DNA of 18,938 nucleotides, from positions 1 to 18,938 of the forward strand of contig CAZNPW010000051.1 of assembly GCA_964575185.1 (NCBI GenBank), in the 5' to 3' direction. Shown one piece after another: positions 1 through 6,976 of the stretch; within the stretch, counting starts at the first letter, position 1; the number at the start of each line of letters is the position of its first letter. Source of the stretch: CAZNPW01 sp964575185 (lineage in GTDB: Bacteria; Pseudomonadota; Alphaproteobacteria; Rhodobacterales; Rhodobacteraceae). The translations under genes were made by a program, and so were the position numbers. Below the pieces are notes generated by a model, which was not told where the DNA came from, searched no databases, and saw only the letters and a list, made by a program, of their open reading frames with translations.

Positions 1-117
1 CAGCTCGATCTCGTCGCGCTGGCGGCCGAGTTCCAGGGCGGTCGCGGCGGCGATCTCGGGGTCGCGGGTGGCGAGGTCTTCGGTGAAGAAACCGGCGTCG
101 CGGTGCGGGGCGTTCAT
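1..117 (-). CDS. glyA: Serine hydroxymethyltransferase, N-terminal part (cut by window edge)
   Basis: Only the first 39 codons lie in the window; the gene continues beyond base 1. The translated start reads MNAPHRDAGFFTEDLATRD and ends in LGRQRDEIEL, the N-terminal signature of PLP-dependent serine hydroxymethyltransferase (the family usually continues IASENIVS). The enzyme interconverts serine and glycine and loads tetrahydrofolate with a one-carbon unit in the cytoplasm. The ATG at 117 is supported by a purine-rich GAGGAGAGG ribosome-binding site on the minus strand, 5 bases upstream. The gene is divergent from nadK, with 124 bases between the two starts. The catalytic lysine and most of the fold are outside the window, so the call rests on the N-terminus alone. 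Confidence 0.9.
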   Translation of the reverse strand, partial: MNAPHRDAGFFTEDLATRDPEIAAATALELGRQRDEIEL

Positions 118-241
118 CGGGGCCTCTCCTCAAGCTGGACTTCGCGGGACATAGAGCAGTCCGGGCCGTCGGGAAAGGCGCGAAAGCGACGGGGCGGGGG
201 CGGCTTGCGAAAGGGGGGCGGGGCGGTCAAGGATGCCGACC

Positions 242-1003
242 ATGCCGCGCGCCATCCACTTCGCCGCAAGCCCCAGCCCCGCCGCGCAGGAGGCGTTCGC
301 GGCGCTGACCGCGCGGCACGGGCAGCATGCCGCGGAGCGCGCGGAGGTGGTGGTGGCGCTGGGCGGCGACGGGTTCATGCTGCAGACGCTGCACCGGGTG
401 CAGCCCCTGGGGGTGCCGGTCTACGGGATGAACTGCGGGACGATCGGCTTCCTGATGAACGGCTACATGCCCGACGCGCTGCCCGAGCGGCTGGAGGAGG
501 CCGAGGAGGCGGTGATCCACCCGCTCGCGATGCGGGCGGTGACGCCCGAGGGCGAGGTGGTGGAGGCGCTGGCGATCAACGAGGTGTCGCTGCTGCGCGC
601 TGGCCCCCAGGCGGCCAAGCTGCGCATCAGCGTCGACGGCACGGTGCGGATGGAGGAGCTCGTCTGCGACGGGGCGCTGGTCTCGACGCCTGCCGGGTCG
701 ACCGCCTACAACTATTCGGCGCACGGGCCGATCCTGCCGATCGGCGCGGGGGTGCTGGCGCTGACCGCGATGGCGGCGTTCCGGCCGCGGCGCTGGCGGG
801 GGGCGCTGGTCGCGGCGACCGCGGTGGTGGGGATCGAGGTGCTGGAGCCGGTCAAGCGCCCCGTCCGCGCCGACAGCGACGGCCGGTCGGTGCCTGCCGT
901 GCTGTCGGTCGAGGTGCGGTCGGAGCCGGGGGTGCGGCACCGCATCCTGTTCGACCCCGGGCACGGGCTGGAGGAGCGGCTGCTGAACGAGCAGTTCGTC
1001 TAG
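242..1003 (+). CDS. nadK: NAD kinase
   Basis: Encodes a 253-residue ATP-NAD kinase, the cytoplasmic enzyme that makes NADP from NAD. Family motifs are in order: GGDG at residues 41-44, NE at 113-114, and STPAGSTAYN at 148-157, followed by SAHGPILPI and a C-terminal FDPGHGLEERLL block typical of alphaproteobacterial NadK. Length is normal for this short bacterial type. An in-frame ATG also exists at 233, but 242 is preferred because AAGGA at 229-233 sits about 8 bases upstream of it, while the 233 start has no well-placed site. The stop codon overlaps the stop of the convergent response-regulator gene in a shared CTAG at 1000-1003, so there is no room for a terminator between them. Confidence 0.93.
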   Translation: MPRAIHFAASPSPAAQEAFAALTARHGQHAAERAEVVVALGGDGFMLQTLHRVQPLGVPVYGMNCGTIGFLMNGYMPDALPERLEEAEEAVIHPLAMRAVTPEGEVVEALAINEVSLLRAGPQAAKLRISVDGTVRMEELVCDGALVSTPAGSTAYNYSAHGPILPIGAGVLALTAMAAFRPRRWRGALVAATAVVGIEVLEPVKRPVRADSDGRSVPAVLSVEVRSEPGVRHRILFDPGHGLEERLLNEQFV

Positions 1004-2346
1004 GCCCGTCCCCAGGCCTCGAGCTTGCGGTAGAGGGTGGAGGGCGCGACGTCGAGCGCGCGGGCGGCGGCGGGGACCGAGCCCTGGTGGCGCGCGAGGG
1101 CGGCGGCGATGACGCGGCGTTCGACCTGGGCGAGCGTCAGGCCGGCCAGGTCGTCGGCCGCGGGCGGTGCGTCGGGGGGCGGCGGCGCGGCCCGGGTCAG
1201 GTCGGGGGGCAGCATGGCCGGGGTCACGGTGCCGCCGTCGTGCAGGACGGCGACGTGCCGGACGGCGTTCAGGAGCTGGCGCACGTTGCCCGGCCAGGGG
1301 TGGCGGCGGATCAGCGCCAGGGTATCGGGCGCGAGACCGTCGAAGAGCTTGCCCTCCTCGGCACCGAACCGGGCGAGCGCGGCACCGGCGATCTGGACCG
1401 CATCCTCGCCGCGGTCGCGCAAGGGCGGGATGTGCAGCGGCACGACGTAGAGGCGGTAGAACAGGTCCTCGCGGAACTGGCCGTGGCGGACGCATTCCGC
1501 CGGGTCGCGGGTGCTGGCGCAGATGATGCGGACATCGACCTTGCGCGGGCGGGCGGCCCCTGCGGCACCTGTGGTCGGGACGGTCGAGGTCTGCAGGAGC
1601 CGCAGGAGCCGCGACTGCACGGCCGCCGGCATGTCGCAGATGTCGTCGAGAAAGAGCGTGCCGCCGTCGGCGGCCTGCACCGCGCCGGGGCGGTCGAGGA
1701 GGCCGAACAGCTCGGCATCGAGCTGGTCGGGCGGGATCGCGGCACAGTTCAGCGCGACGAAGGCCCCGCCCGCGCGGGGCGATCCGGCGTGCACGGCGAG
1801 CGCCGCGAGGTCCTTGCCGGTGCCGCTTTCGCCGGTGATGAACACGGTCGCCATCGACCGGGCGACGGCGGCGATGCGCGCCTGCAGCGCCTGCATCGCG
1901 GCCGACGTGCCCCAGACGGCAGCCTCGGGCACGACGCGGTCGGCGGCGCGGCCGGCGGGCACGGCCTGCCTGCGGCGCGCGGCGGCGACCGCCTGCAGAA
2001 GGCGCGCTTCCTCGACCGGCTTGACGAGGAAGTCCTGCGCGCCGCCGCGCATCGCCTCCACCGCCACGTTGACCGACCCGTTCGCGGTGACGACGACCAC
2101 CGCCACGTCGGGCCGCAGCACCATCAGGTCGCGCATCAGCGACAGCCCGTCGCGGTCGGGCAGCTGCAGGTCGAGCAGCACGACCTCGGGCACCGTCTCG
2201 CGGAACAGCGCCAGCCCTGCGGCGGCGGTGGCGGCGATGCGGACCTGGTAGCCCGCCTTCGCCAGGGCGGCGCTGTAGATCATCTGGAGCGAGGAGGTGT
2301 CCTCGATCACCAGGACCGTGGCCCCGCGCGGGCGGGCGGTGGTCAT
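1000..2346 (-). CDS. NtrC-type response regulator (REC-AAA+-Fis) lacking the GAFTGA loop
   Basis: 448 residues. An N-terminal receiver domain has acidic residues E15/D16, the predicted phosphorylation site D59 (LLDLQLPDRDG), T87 and K109. A central AAA+ domain follows, with Walker A GESGTGKD at 172-179, Walker B LFLDD at 231-235, arginine-finger region FREDLFYRL at 291-299 and PGNVRQL at 352-358. A C-terminal Fis helix-turn-helix spans about 405-442 (SVPAAARALDVAPSTLYRK). Between ELFG (212-215) and GGTLFL there are only about 13 residues, so the sigma-54-contacting GAFTGA loop is absent. Walker B reads DD rather than the usual DE. The architecture is that of LuxO/NtrC enhancer-binding proteins, but sigma-54 activation seems unlikely. 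Rhodobacter NtrC is a known GAFTGA-less member that works without sigma-54. The start overlaps the Hpt gene stop (ATGA), implying a two-gene phosphorelay. The regulated genes cannot be told from sequence. Confidence 0.87.
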   Translation of the reverse strand: MTTARPRGATVLVIEDTSSLQMIYSAALAKAGYQVRIAATAAAGLALFRETVPEVVLLDLQLPDRDGLSLMRDLMVLRPDVAVVVVTANGSVNVAVEAMRGGAQDFLVKPVEEARLLQAVAAARRRQAVPAGRAADRVVPEAAVWGTSAAMQALQARIAAVARSMATVFITGESGTGKDLAALAVHAGSPRAGGAFVALNCAAIPPDQLDAELFGLLDRPGAVQAADGGTLFLDDICDMPAAVQSRLLRLLQTSTVPTTGAAGAARPRKVDVRIICASTRDPAECVRHGQFREDLFYRLYVVPLHIPPLRDRGEDAVQIAGAALARFGAEEGKLFDGLAPDTLALIRRHPWPGNVRQLLNAVRHVAVLHDGGTVTPAMLPPDLTRAAPPPPDAPPAADDLAGLTLAQVERRVIAAALARHQGSVPAAARALDVAPSTLYRKLEAWGRA

Positions 2347-2912
2347 CCGTCGGACATCAGCCGCCCGGGAAGGGCGCGCCCTTCGGCGGCAAGGAAGGCA
2401 AGGCCCGCATCGACGGCCCCCAGCACCTCGTCGCGGGCGGCACCGACCGCCTGCGTGTCGGAGGCCGCCTTGCAGGCCCGGCCGAGCCGGGCGGCGGCGT
2501 CGTGGATGCGCGTCGCGCCGACCGACCCGGCGAGGCCGATCAGCACGTGCGCCTGCGCCCGCAGGATCGGCGCGGGCGGGCAGGGCGCGCCGGGGGCAAG
2601 CGCCTCGCGGGCCGAGGCGAGGTCTTCGGCCAGGCGCTCCACCAGATCCTGCGCGACATCCGGGCCGGTCATGGCGAACAGCCGTGCCAGCGTCGGCCGG
2701 TCGAAACCCGCGCGGGCGAAAGCATCGGCACCGTCGTCGGCCGGCGCGGCCGCGGCGTCGAGGGCGGCGATCAGCCCGGCGGCGGCGGCGCGCAAGCCGT
2801 GCAGGTCGCGCGCGTCTCGCCGCTGCAGCAGCGCCAGCGCCGCGGCGACCGCGGGGTCGGGCGCGTCGGGCAGGTCGTGCGGGGCCTGGGCGTCGGACAG
2901 GGGCGTCTCCAT
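2343..2912 (-). CDS. Hpt-domain histidine phosphotransfer protein
   Basis: 189 residues, rich in alanine and mostly predicted helix. The segment AHVLIGLAGSVGATRI (about 121-136) matches the Hpt consensus H-x-L-K-G-x-A-G-x-x-G-A, making H122 the likely phosphorylated histidine. A further helix with RLGRAC follows, as in four-helix-bundle Hpt domains. The first 70 residues are Ala/Asp-rich and unassigned. Its stop overlaps the start of the response-regulator gene by 4 bases, so the pair most likely passes phosphate from an unlinked hybrid kinase to D59 of the regulator, in the manner of LuxU-LuxO. No clear ribosome-binding site precedes the ATG. The Hpt call is good; partner assignment is by adjacency. 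Confidence 0.72.
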   Translation of the reverse strand: METPLSDAQAPHDLPDAPDPAVAAALALLQRRDARDLHGLRAAAAGLIAALDAAAAPADDGADAFARAGFDRPTLARLFAMTGPDVAQDLVERLAEDLASAREALAPGAPCPPAPILRAQAHVLIGLAGSVGATRIHDAAARLGRACKAASDTQAVGAARDEVLGAVDAGLAFLAAEGRALPGRLMSDG

Positions 2913-2958
2913 GGCGGTGCGGTGACGGTGCGGCGCTCCCGGCGGGAAGTCCAGCCGG

Positions 2959-4839
2959 TCATTGCCTGCCGTCGCGGCTTTCGGCGAGCCCGAGCGTCCG
3001 CAGCGCCGCCGCGATGTCGGTCAGCGACGCGGGGTCGTCGATCGTGGCGGGCATCTTCCAGGGGCTCCCGTCGGCGATCTTCGCGATCGTGCCGCGCAGG
3101 ATCTTGCCCGACCGGGTTTTCGGCAGGCGGTCGACCACGACCGCGCGGCGGAAGCCGGCGACGGGGCCGATGGTGTCGCGGACGCGCGCGACGGTCTCGG
3201 CCACCACCTCGGCCGCCGGGCGGTCGCAGCCGCGGTTCAGGCACAGAAAGCCCACCGGCACCTGCCCCTTCAGCGGATCGGCCACGCCCACGACGCAGCA
3301 TTCCGCCACGTCGGGGTGGCCGGCCAGCACCTCCTCCATCGCGCCGGTCGACAGGCGGTGCCCGGCCACGCTGATGACGTCGTCGGTGCGGGCCATGACG
3401 AAGACATGGCCGTCCGCGTCGACCATCCCCGAGTCGCCCGTGTCGTACCAGCCGGGGAAGCGGTCGAGGTAGCTGCGGGCGAAGCGGTCCGGCGCGTTCC
3501 ACAGGCCCGCCAGCGTGCCCGGCGGCAGCGGCAGGCGCAGCGCGATGTTGCCGAGCGTGCCGGGGGGGACGGGCGCGCCCCCGTCGTCGAGGATCGCGAT
3601 GTCGTAGCCCGGCATCGCGACGCCGGGGCTGCCCGGGGGCACCGGGAGCGGCCCGAGGGCGAGCGGGTTGGCCGCGATGGCCGCGCCGGTCTCGGTCTGC
3701 CACCAGTGGTCGACCACGGGGACCTTCGCCGTGCGGGCGGCCCAGGCGACGGTATCGGGGTCGGCGCGTTCACCGGCGAGCCAGATGGCGGTCAGGCGGC
3801 TCAGGTCGTGCGGCTGCGCGCGGTCGCCCGCGGGGTCCTCGCGCTTGATCGCGCGCAGCGCGGTGGGCGCGGTGAAGAAGGTCTTCACCCGGTGCTGCGC
3901 CATGACGCGCCAGAAGGCGCCGGCGTCGGGGGTGCCGGTGGGCTTGCCCTCGAACATGACGGTCGTGGCGCCGGCGAAGAGGGGTCCGTAGCAGATGTAG
4001 CTGTGGCCGACGACCCAGCCCACGTCCGAGGCCGCCCAGAACACGTCCCCCGCGCCGCAGCCATAGAGGGCGGCCATGGTCCAGGCGAGCGCGACCGCGT
4101 GGCCCCCGGTCGGGCGGACGACGCCCTTGGGCGCGCCGGTGGTGCCCGAGGTGTAAAGGATATAGGCCGGGTGGTCGCCCGCGACGGGGGTGCAGGGGGC
4201 CGGGGCCGCGTCCATCGCCGCCCGCCAGTCGATGTCGGTCGGGCCGAGGTCGGCCCGAAGCTGCGGGCGTTGCAGGACGACCGTGAAGGCCGGGGTGTGC
4301 GTCGCCATCGCGACGGCCTGGTCGACCATCGGCTTGTAGGCGACGACGCGGGCGGGCTCGACCCCGCAGCTTGCCGCGATGATCGCCCTGGGCGTGCAAT
4401 CGTCGATGCGGACGGCGAGTTCGGCCGCCGCGAAGCCGCCGAAGACGACCGAGTGCACCACCCCGATCCGCGCGCAGGCCAGCATGGCCACCAGCGCCTC
4501 GGGCACCATGGGCATGTAGATGATGACGCGGTCGCCCGTGCCCAGGCCGCGGGCGGCGAGCGCACCGGCGAGGCGGGCGGTCTGCGCCTGAAGCTGCGCA
4601 TAGGTGACGCGCGTGACCTGCCCGGTGTAGGCGCTGTCGTGCAGGATCGCCGTCTGCCCGCCGCGCCCGGCGGCGACGTGGCGGTCGACCGCGTTCCAGC
4701 AGCCGTTCAGCCGCCCGTCGGCGAACCATTCCGCCGTCGTGCCGGAGGGGGCCGTGTCCCAGTCGACCGCCCGGGCGGCGCGCAGCCACCAGCCCTGCGG
4801 GTCGGCCGCCCAGGCCGCGCGTTCGGTTGCATAGGTCAT
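2959..4839 (-). CDS. prpE: Propionyl-CoA synthetase (acetyl-CoA synthetase-like, PrpE type)
   Basis: 626 residues, the usual length for PrpE. It belongs to the adenylate-forming acyl-CoA ligases, which make propionyl-AMP and then propionyl-CoA from propionate, ATP and CoA in the cytoplasm. Visible motifs: N-terminal ACAS-type segment, AMP/ATP P-loop YTSGTTGAPKG at 229-239, the DHWWQTETG block, YDTGDSG, the DDVISVAGHRLSTG hinge, and the acyl-adenylation lysine K579 in TRSGKILRGT. The tail KIADGSPWKMPATIDDP is characteristic of PrpE rather than Acs. The nearest upstream gene on the same strand, the isomerase, ends 33 bases before the ATG, so the two could be co-transcribed. A 46-base gap separates prpE from the Hpt gene downstream. 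Substrate could be another short-chain acid. Confidence 0.87.
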   Translation of the reverse strand: MTYATERAAWAADPQGWWLRAARAVDWDTAPSGTTAEWFADGRLNGCWNAVDRHVAAGRGGQTAILHDSAYTGQVTRVTYAQLQAQTARLAGALAARGLGTGDRVIIYMPMVPEALVAMLACARIGVVHSVVFGGFAAAELAVRIDDCTPRAIIAASCGVEPARVVAYKPMVDQAVAMATHTPAFTVVLQRPQLRADLGPTDIDWRAAMDAAPAPCTPVAGDHPAYILYTSGTTGAPKGVVRPTGGHAVALAWTMAALYGCGAGDVFWAASDVGWVVGHSYICYGPLFAGATTVMFEGKPTGTPDAGAFWRVMAQHRVKTFFTAPTALRAIKREDPAGDRAQPHDLSRLTAIWLAGERADPDTVAWAARTAKVPVVDHWWQTETGAAIAANPLALGPLPVPPGSPGVAMPGYDIAILDDGGAPVPPGTLGNIALRLPLPPGTLAGLWNAPDRFARSYLDRFPGWYDTGDSGMVDADGHVFVMARTDDVISVAGHRLSTGAMEEVLAGHPDVAECCVVGVADPLKGQVPVGFLCLNRGCDRPAAEVVAETVARVRDTIGPVAGFRRAVVVDRLPKTRSGKILRGTIAKIADGSPWKMPATIDDPASLTDIAAALRTLGLAESRDGRQ

Positions 4840-4872
4840 GACGCCCCCCCGGGGTCTGACTTTACCCGCCCC

Positions 4873-5685
4873 TCAGCGGATGCCAAGCGCCCGCAGCGCG
4901 TCGCGCATCCGCACCGTTTCGGTCAGCACGTCGTCGGACAGCGTGTTCATGTAGGCCTGGTGGACGTATTCGACCGCAAGCCACCCGTCATAGCCCGCCG
5001 CGCGCAGCGTCGCGACCATAGCGGGGATGTCGAGCGTGCCGCAGCCCCACTTGGCCTGCAGCGCGCCGGGGCGGGCCTGGCGCATGTGGACGTGGCCCGC
5101 GTGGGGGGCCAGCGGGTCGATCGCGTCCTGCGGCCAGCCCATGCAGGCGAAATGCGCGTAGTCGAGCGCCAGCCGCACGCCCGGGGCCTGGCGGAGGAGC
5201 GCCAGCGTCTCGGCCGGGCTGGACAGGAGGCCGCCGACGTGCGGCTCCACCGTCAGGGTCAGGCCGTGGGCGCGCGCGACGGGCAGCAGCGCCCGCAGGC
5301 TTGCGGCGCAGTCGCGCAGGCTGTCGGGCTTCGGGCCCGCGCCGCTGACGCCCGGCAGGACGAAGACCGACGCGATGCCGGCCTCGGCGGCAAAGCGGCA
5401 GACGGCGGCGAAGTCGGCCTGGTTCGCGGCCCGCGCGGCGGGATCGGTCAGGGCGCGGTCGGCGGGGCTGTCGCCGAACAGCCAGTAGAGGTTCGCGCTG
5501 CGGATGCCCATCCCGCGCACCTCGGCCGCCGTGCCCGCGGGGTCGGCCAGCAGCCGCGCCCTGGGCAGGGCGGACCCATGCAGGAGCCCGAGGTCGATCG
5601 CCCCGAAGCCCAGCGCCTGCGCGACCGCCCAGACCTCGGGCAGCGTCAGCGCGGGAAAGGACCAGCTCGTGACCGAAAGCTGCAT
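4873..5685 (-). CDS. Sugar (phosphate) isomerase/epimerase family TIM-barrel protein
   Basis: 270 residues of the xylose-isomerase-like TIM-barrel family (IolE/IolH/tagatose-epimerase relatives). The N-terminus QLSVTSWSFPALTLPEVWAV, the TVEPHVGG strand with a likely metal-ligand glutamate, LALDYAHF and the late strand WLAVEYVHQ give the ordered acidic/His metal ligands of this fold. The ATG at 5685 is preferred over an upstream TTG at 5745: it begins exactly at the first beta strand and has GGACAGG about 5 bases upstream. It is transcribed away from the ABC transporter operon, and a candidate GntR operator overlaps its ribosome-binding region, so it probably belongs to the same regulon. The substrate is unknown. 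It could isomerise or epimerise a keto-sugar or act on a lactone-derived intermediate. Confidence 0.8.
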   Translation of the reverse strand: MQLSVTSWSFPALTLPEVWAVAQALGFGAIDLGLLHGSALPRARLLADPAGTAAEVRGMGIRSANLYWLFGDSPADRALTDPAARAANQADFAAVCRFAAEAGIASVFVLPGVSGAGPKPDSLRDCAASLRALLPVARAHGLTLTVEPHVGGLLSSPAETLALLRQAPGVRLALDYAHFACMGWPQDAIDPLAPHAGHVHMRQARPGALQAKWGCGTLDIPAMVATLRAAGYDGWLAVEYVHQAYMNTLSDDVLTETVRMRDALRALGIR

Positions 5686-5698
5686 GTGGCCTGTCCAC
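5686..5698. promoter_or_regulatory. Candidate GntR/FadR-type operator, site 1
   Basis: GTGGCCTGTCCAC is a 13-base inverted repeat (five of six arm pairs match) directly abutting the isomerase ATG at 5685 on the minus strand. Read on the minus strand it differs by one base from site 2 (GTGGTCAGGCCAC). Its position over the ribosome-binding region of the isomerase would let a bound repressor act as a roadblock. Binding by the operon's own GntR protein is inferred. Confidence 0.45.
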
Positions 5699-5778
5699 TT
5701 GGGGGCGAGGCGCGCAGTTTCCGCGAAGCGGGGCGCGGTCTGCAACGGCGATTCTGCGCGGCCGCCCGCGAAAACTCC

Positions 5779-5808
5779 TTGCCAGCGTGAAAGTGGTCAG
5801 GCCACTAT
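5779..5808 (+). promoter_or_regulatory. Candidate promoter of the sugar-transport/catabolism operon
   Basis: TTGCCA at 5779-5784 (5 of 6 to the sigma-70 -35 box) lies 18 bases before CACTAT at 5803-5808 (3 of 6 to the -10 box). The operator palindrome at 5792-5806 fills the spacer and -10 region, the layout expected of a repressed promoter. Transcription would start near 5815, leaving an approximately 45-base leader before the binding-protein ATG. The -10 match is weak, so only the region is supported. Confidence 0.4.
5792..5806. promoter_or_regulatory. Candidate GntR/FadR-type operator, site 2
   Basis: AGTGGTCAGGCCACT is a 15-base inverted repeat with six of seven arm pairs matching. It fits the FadR-subfamily pattern T-N-G-T-N3-A-C-N-A with one mismatch. 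It overlaps the proposed promoter of the binding-protein gene. Its centre is 107 bases from that of site 1, about ten helical turns, so the two sites face the same side of the helix. The obvious candidate protein is the FCD-type GntR regulator encoded at 10462-11178. Confidence 0.55.
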
Positions 5809-5861
5809 CCCCGCGAGCCGGTCGGGGGAGCGATTCGGCCGAGCCTTATGGGAGGATCCAC

Positions 5862-6899
5862 ATGAAGATGCTGACCGTGTCGGCGCTGGCGCTCTGCGCC
5901 GCGCTTTCGACTGGTGCCTGGGCGCAGCCGGTGACGGCCACGCCGGGCCAGGACGTGCCGATGGTGCTCTTGCCCAAGTTCCTGGGCATCCTGCCCTTCG
6001 ACCAGGCCAACCGCGGCGCGCAGGAGGCCCACGCCGAGCTGAAGAACCCGGCCGAGCTGCTCTATACCGGCCCGACGCCGGAAAACTCGGTCGCCGGGCA
6101 GATCGAGGTGATGACCAACGCCGCCAGCCAGGGCCAGAAGGTCGTGATGCTGTCGAACAACGCGGGCGACCAGATCGTGCCCGCAGCCGAGGCCGCGCAG
6201 GCGGCCGGCACCAAGGTCGTGACCTGGGACAGCCCGATCCCCTCGGGCACCGGCGAGACGGTCTTCGTCGCGCAGGTCGACTTCAACCAGATCGGCGTGG
6301 TGATGGCCGACATGGCGCTGTCGATCATGGGCCCCGACGGCGGCGAGTTCGCCGTGCTGTCGGCCACCCCTGACGCGGCCAACCAGAACGCCTGGATCGC
6401 CGCGATGAACGAGGCGCTGAAGGACCCCAAATACGCCAAAATCAGGCTGGTCGATACCGTCTACGGCGACGACCAGTCCGAGGTCAGCTACAACCGCGCG
6501 CTCGCGCTCGTCGACAGCTACCCGAACCTGCGGCTCATCATGGCCCCCACGTCGGTCGGCATCGTCGCCGCCGCCAAGGCGATGCAGGACGAAGGCCTGT
6601 GCGACAAGGTCAAGGTCTCGGGCCTGGGCGTGCCGGCCGAGATGGTCAGCTATACCATGAACGGCTGCGCGCCCGAGTTCGCGCTGTGGTCCTTCGTGGA
6701 CCTCGGGTATCTGACCTACTACACGTCATACCTGCTCGCCACGGGGGCGCTGAAGGGCGAGGTGGGCGAGGCGTTCACCGCGGGGCGGATGGGCGATTTC
6801 ACCATCGAGAAGGACCCGACGCGCGAAAACGGCAACCGCGTCCTGATGGGGCCCTTCACCGTCTACACCAAGGACAACGTCGAAGCTGCCGCCCAGTAA
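5862..6899 (+). CDS. RhaS-family sugar ABC transporter substrate-binding protein
   Basis: 345 residues. Residues 1-22 form a Sec signal peptide (MKMLTVSALALCAALSTGAWA, cleavage after AWA), so the mature protein is periplasmic. The rest is a type-I sugar-binding fold of the RbsB/RhaS/LsrB kind: YTGPTPENSVAGQIEVM, the strand VVTWDSPIP, LSATPDAANQNAWI, VYGDDQSEVSY, APTSVGIVAAAKAM and ALWSFVDLGYL. These segments follow the order in rhizobial RhaS, the L-rhamnose receptor. The ATG at 5862 is chosen because GGAGGA at 5851-5856 precedes it and the signal peptide begins there; an in-frame extension from 5787 would run through the promoter. First gene of the operon, separated from the ATPase by 77 bases with a hairpin. 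The exact sugar (rhamnose, fucose or a relative) is not decided by sequence. Confidence 0.88.
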   Translation: MKMLTVSALALCAALSTGAWAQPVTATPGQDVPMVLLPKFLGILPFDQANRGAQEAHAELKNPAELLYTGPTPENSVAGQIEVMTNAASQGQKVVMLSNNAGDQIVPAAEAAQAAGTKVVTWDSPIPSGTGETVFVAQVDFNQIGVVMADMALSIMGPDGGEFAVLSATPDAANQNAWIAAMNEALKDPKYAKIRLVDTVYGDDQSEVSYNRALALVDSYPNLRLIMAPTSVGIVAAAKAMQDEGLCDKVKVSGLGVPAEMVSYTMNGCAPEFALWSFVDLGYLTYYTSYLLATGALKGEVGEAFTAGRMGDFTIEKDPTRENGNRVLMGPFTVYTKDNVEAAAQ

Positions 6900-6913
6900 G
6901 GCCTATCGCCGAT

Positions 6914-6940
6914 CCGGCCCCTGGTGCTCGCAGGGGCCGG
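6914..6940 (+). other. Intercistronic hairpin between binding-protein and ATPase genes
   Basis: CCGGCCCCTG at 6914-6923 and CAGGGGCCGG at 6931-6940 form a perfect 10-base-pair stem with a 7-base loop, starting 14 bases after the binding-protein stop codon. GCTTTCC follows rather than a run of T. Such hairpins commonly protect the upstream message from 3' exonucleases or cause partial termination, giving more binding protein than membrane components. It is not a full terminator by its flanks, since the next gene has no evident promoter of its own. Confidence 0.7.
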
Positions 6941-6976
6941 GCTTTCCGCCGATGTTCGATCCTGAAAGGCCGGGGC

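Noticed and set aside
118..241. Promoters in the glyA-nadK divergent gap
   Set aside because: Only weak partial matches to -35/-10 boxes were found, none convincing enough to list.
103..2925. A 940-codon plus-strand open frame covering nadK and the signalling genes
   Set aside because: Low-complexity Arg/Gly/Ala translation with no domain; it is a GC-rich shadow of nadK and of the minus-strand genes with recognisable motifs.
5686..5745. N-terminal extension of the isomerase from a TTG at 5745
   Set aside because: It adds 20 residues with no match to the family, and the ATG at 5685 begins precisely at the first barrel strand with a plausible ribosome-binding site.
2962..5790. A 942-codon plus-strand open frame
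   Set aside because: Antisense to prpE and the isomerase, whose proteins show full-length family motifs; the plus-strand translation is repetitive Arg/Gly/His with none.
5787..5861. N-terminal extension of the binding protein
   Set aside because: It would place 25 residues before a textbook signal peptide and overlap the promoter/operator; GGAGGA directly before 5862 decides the start.
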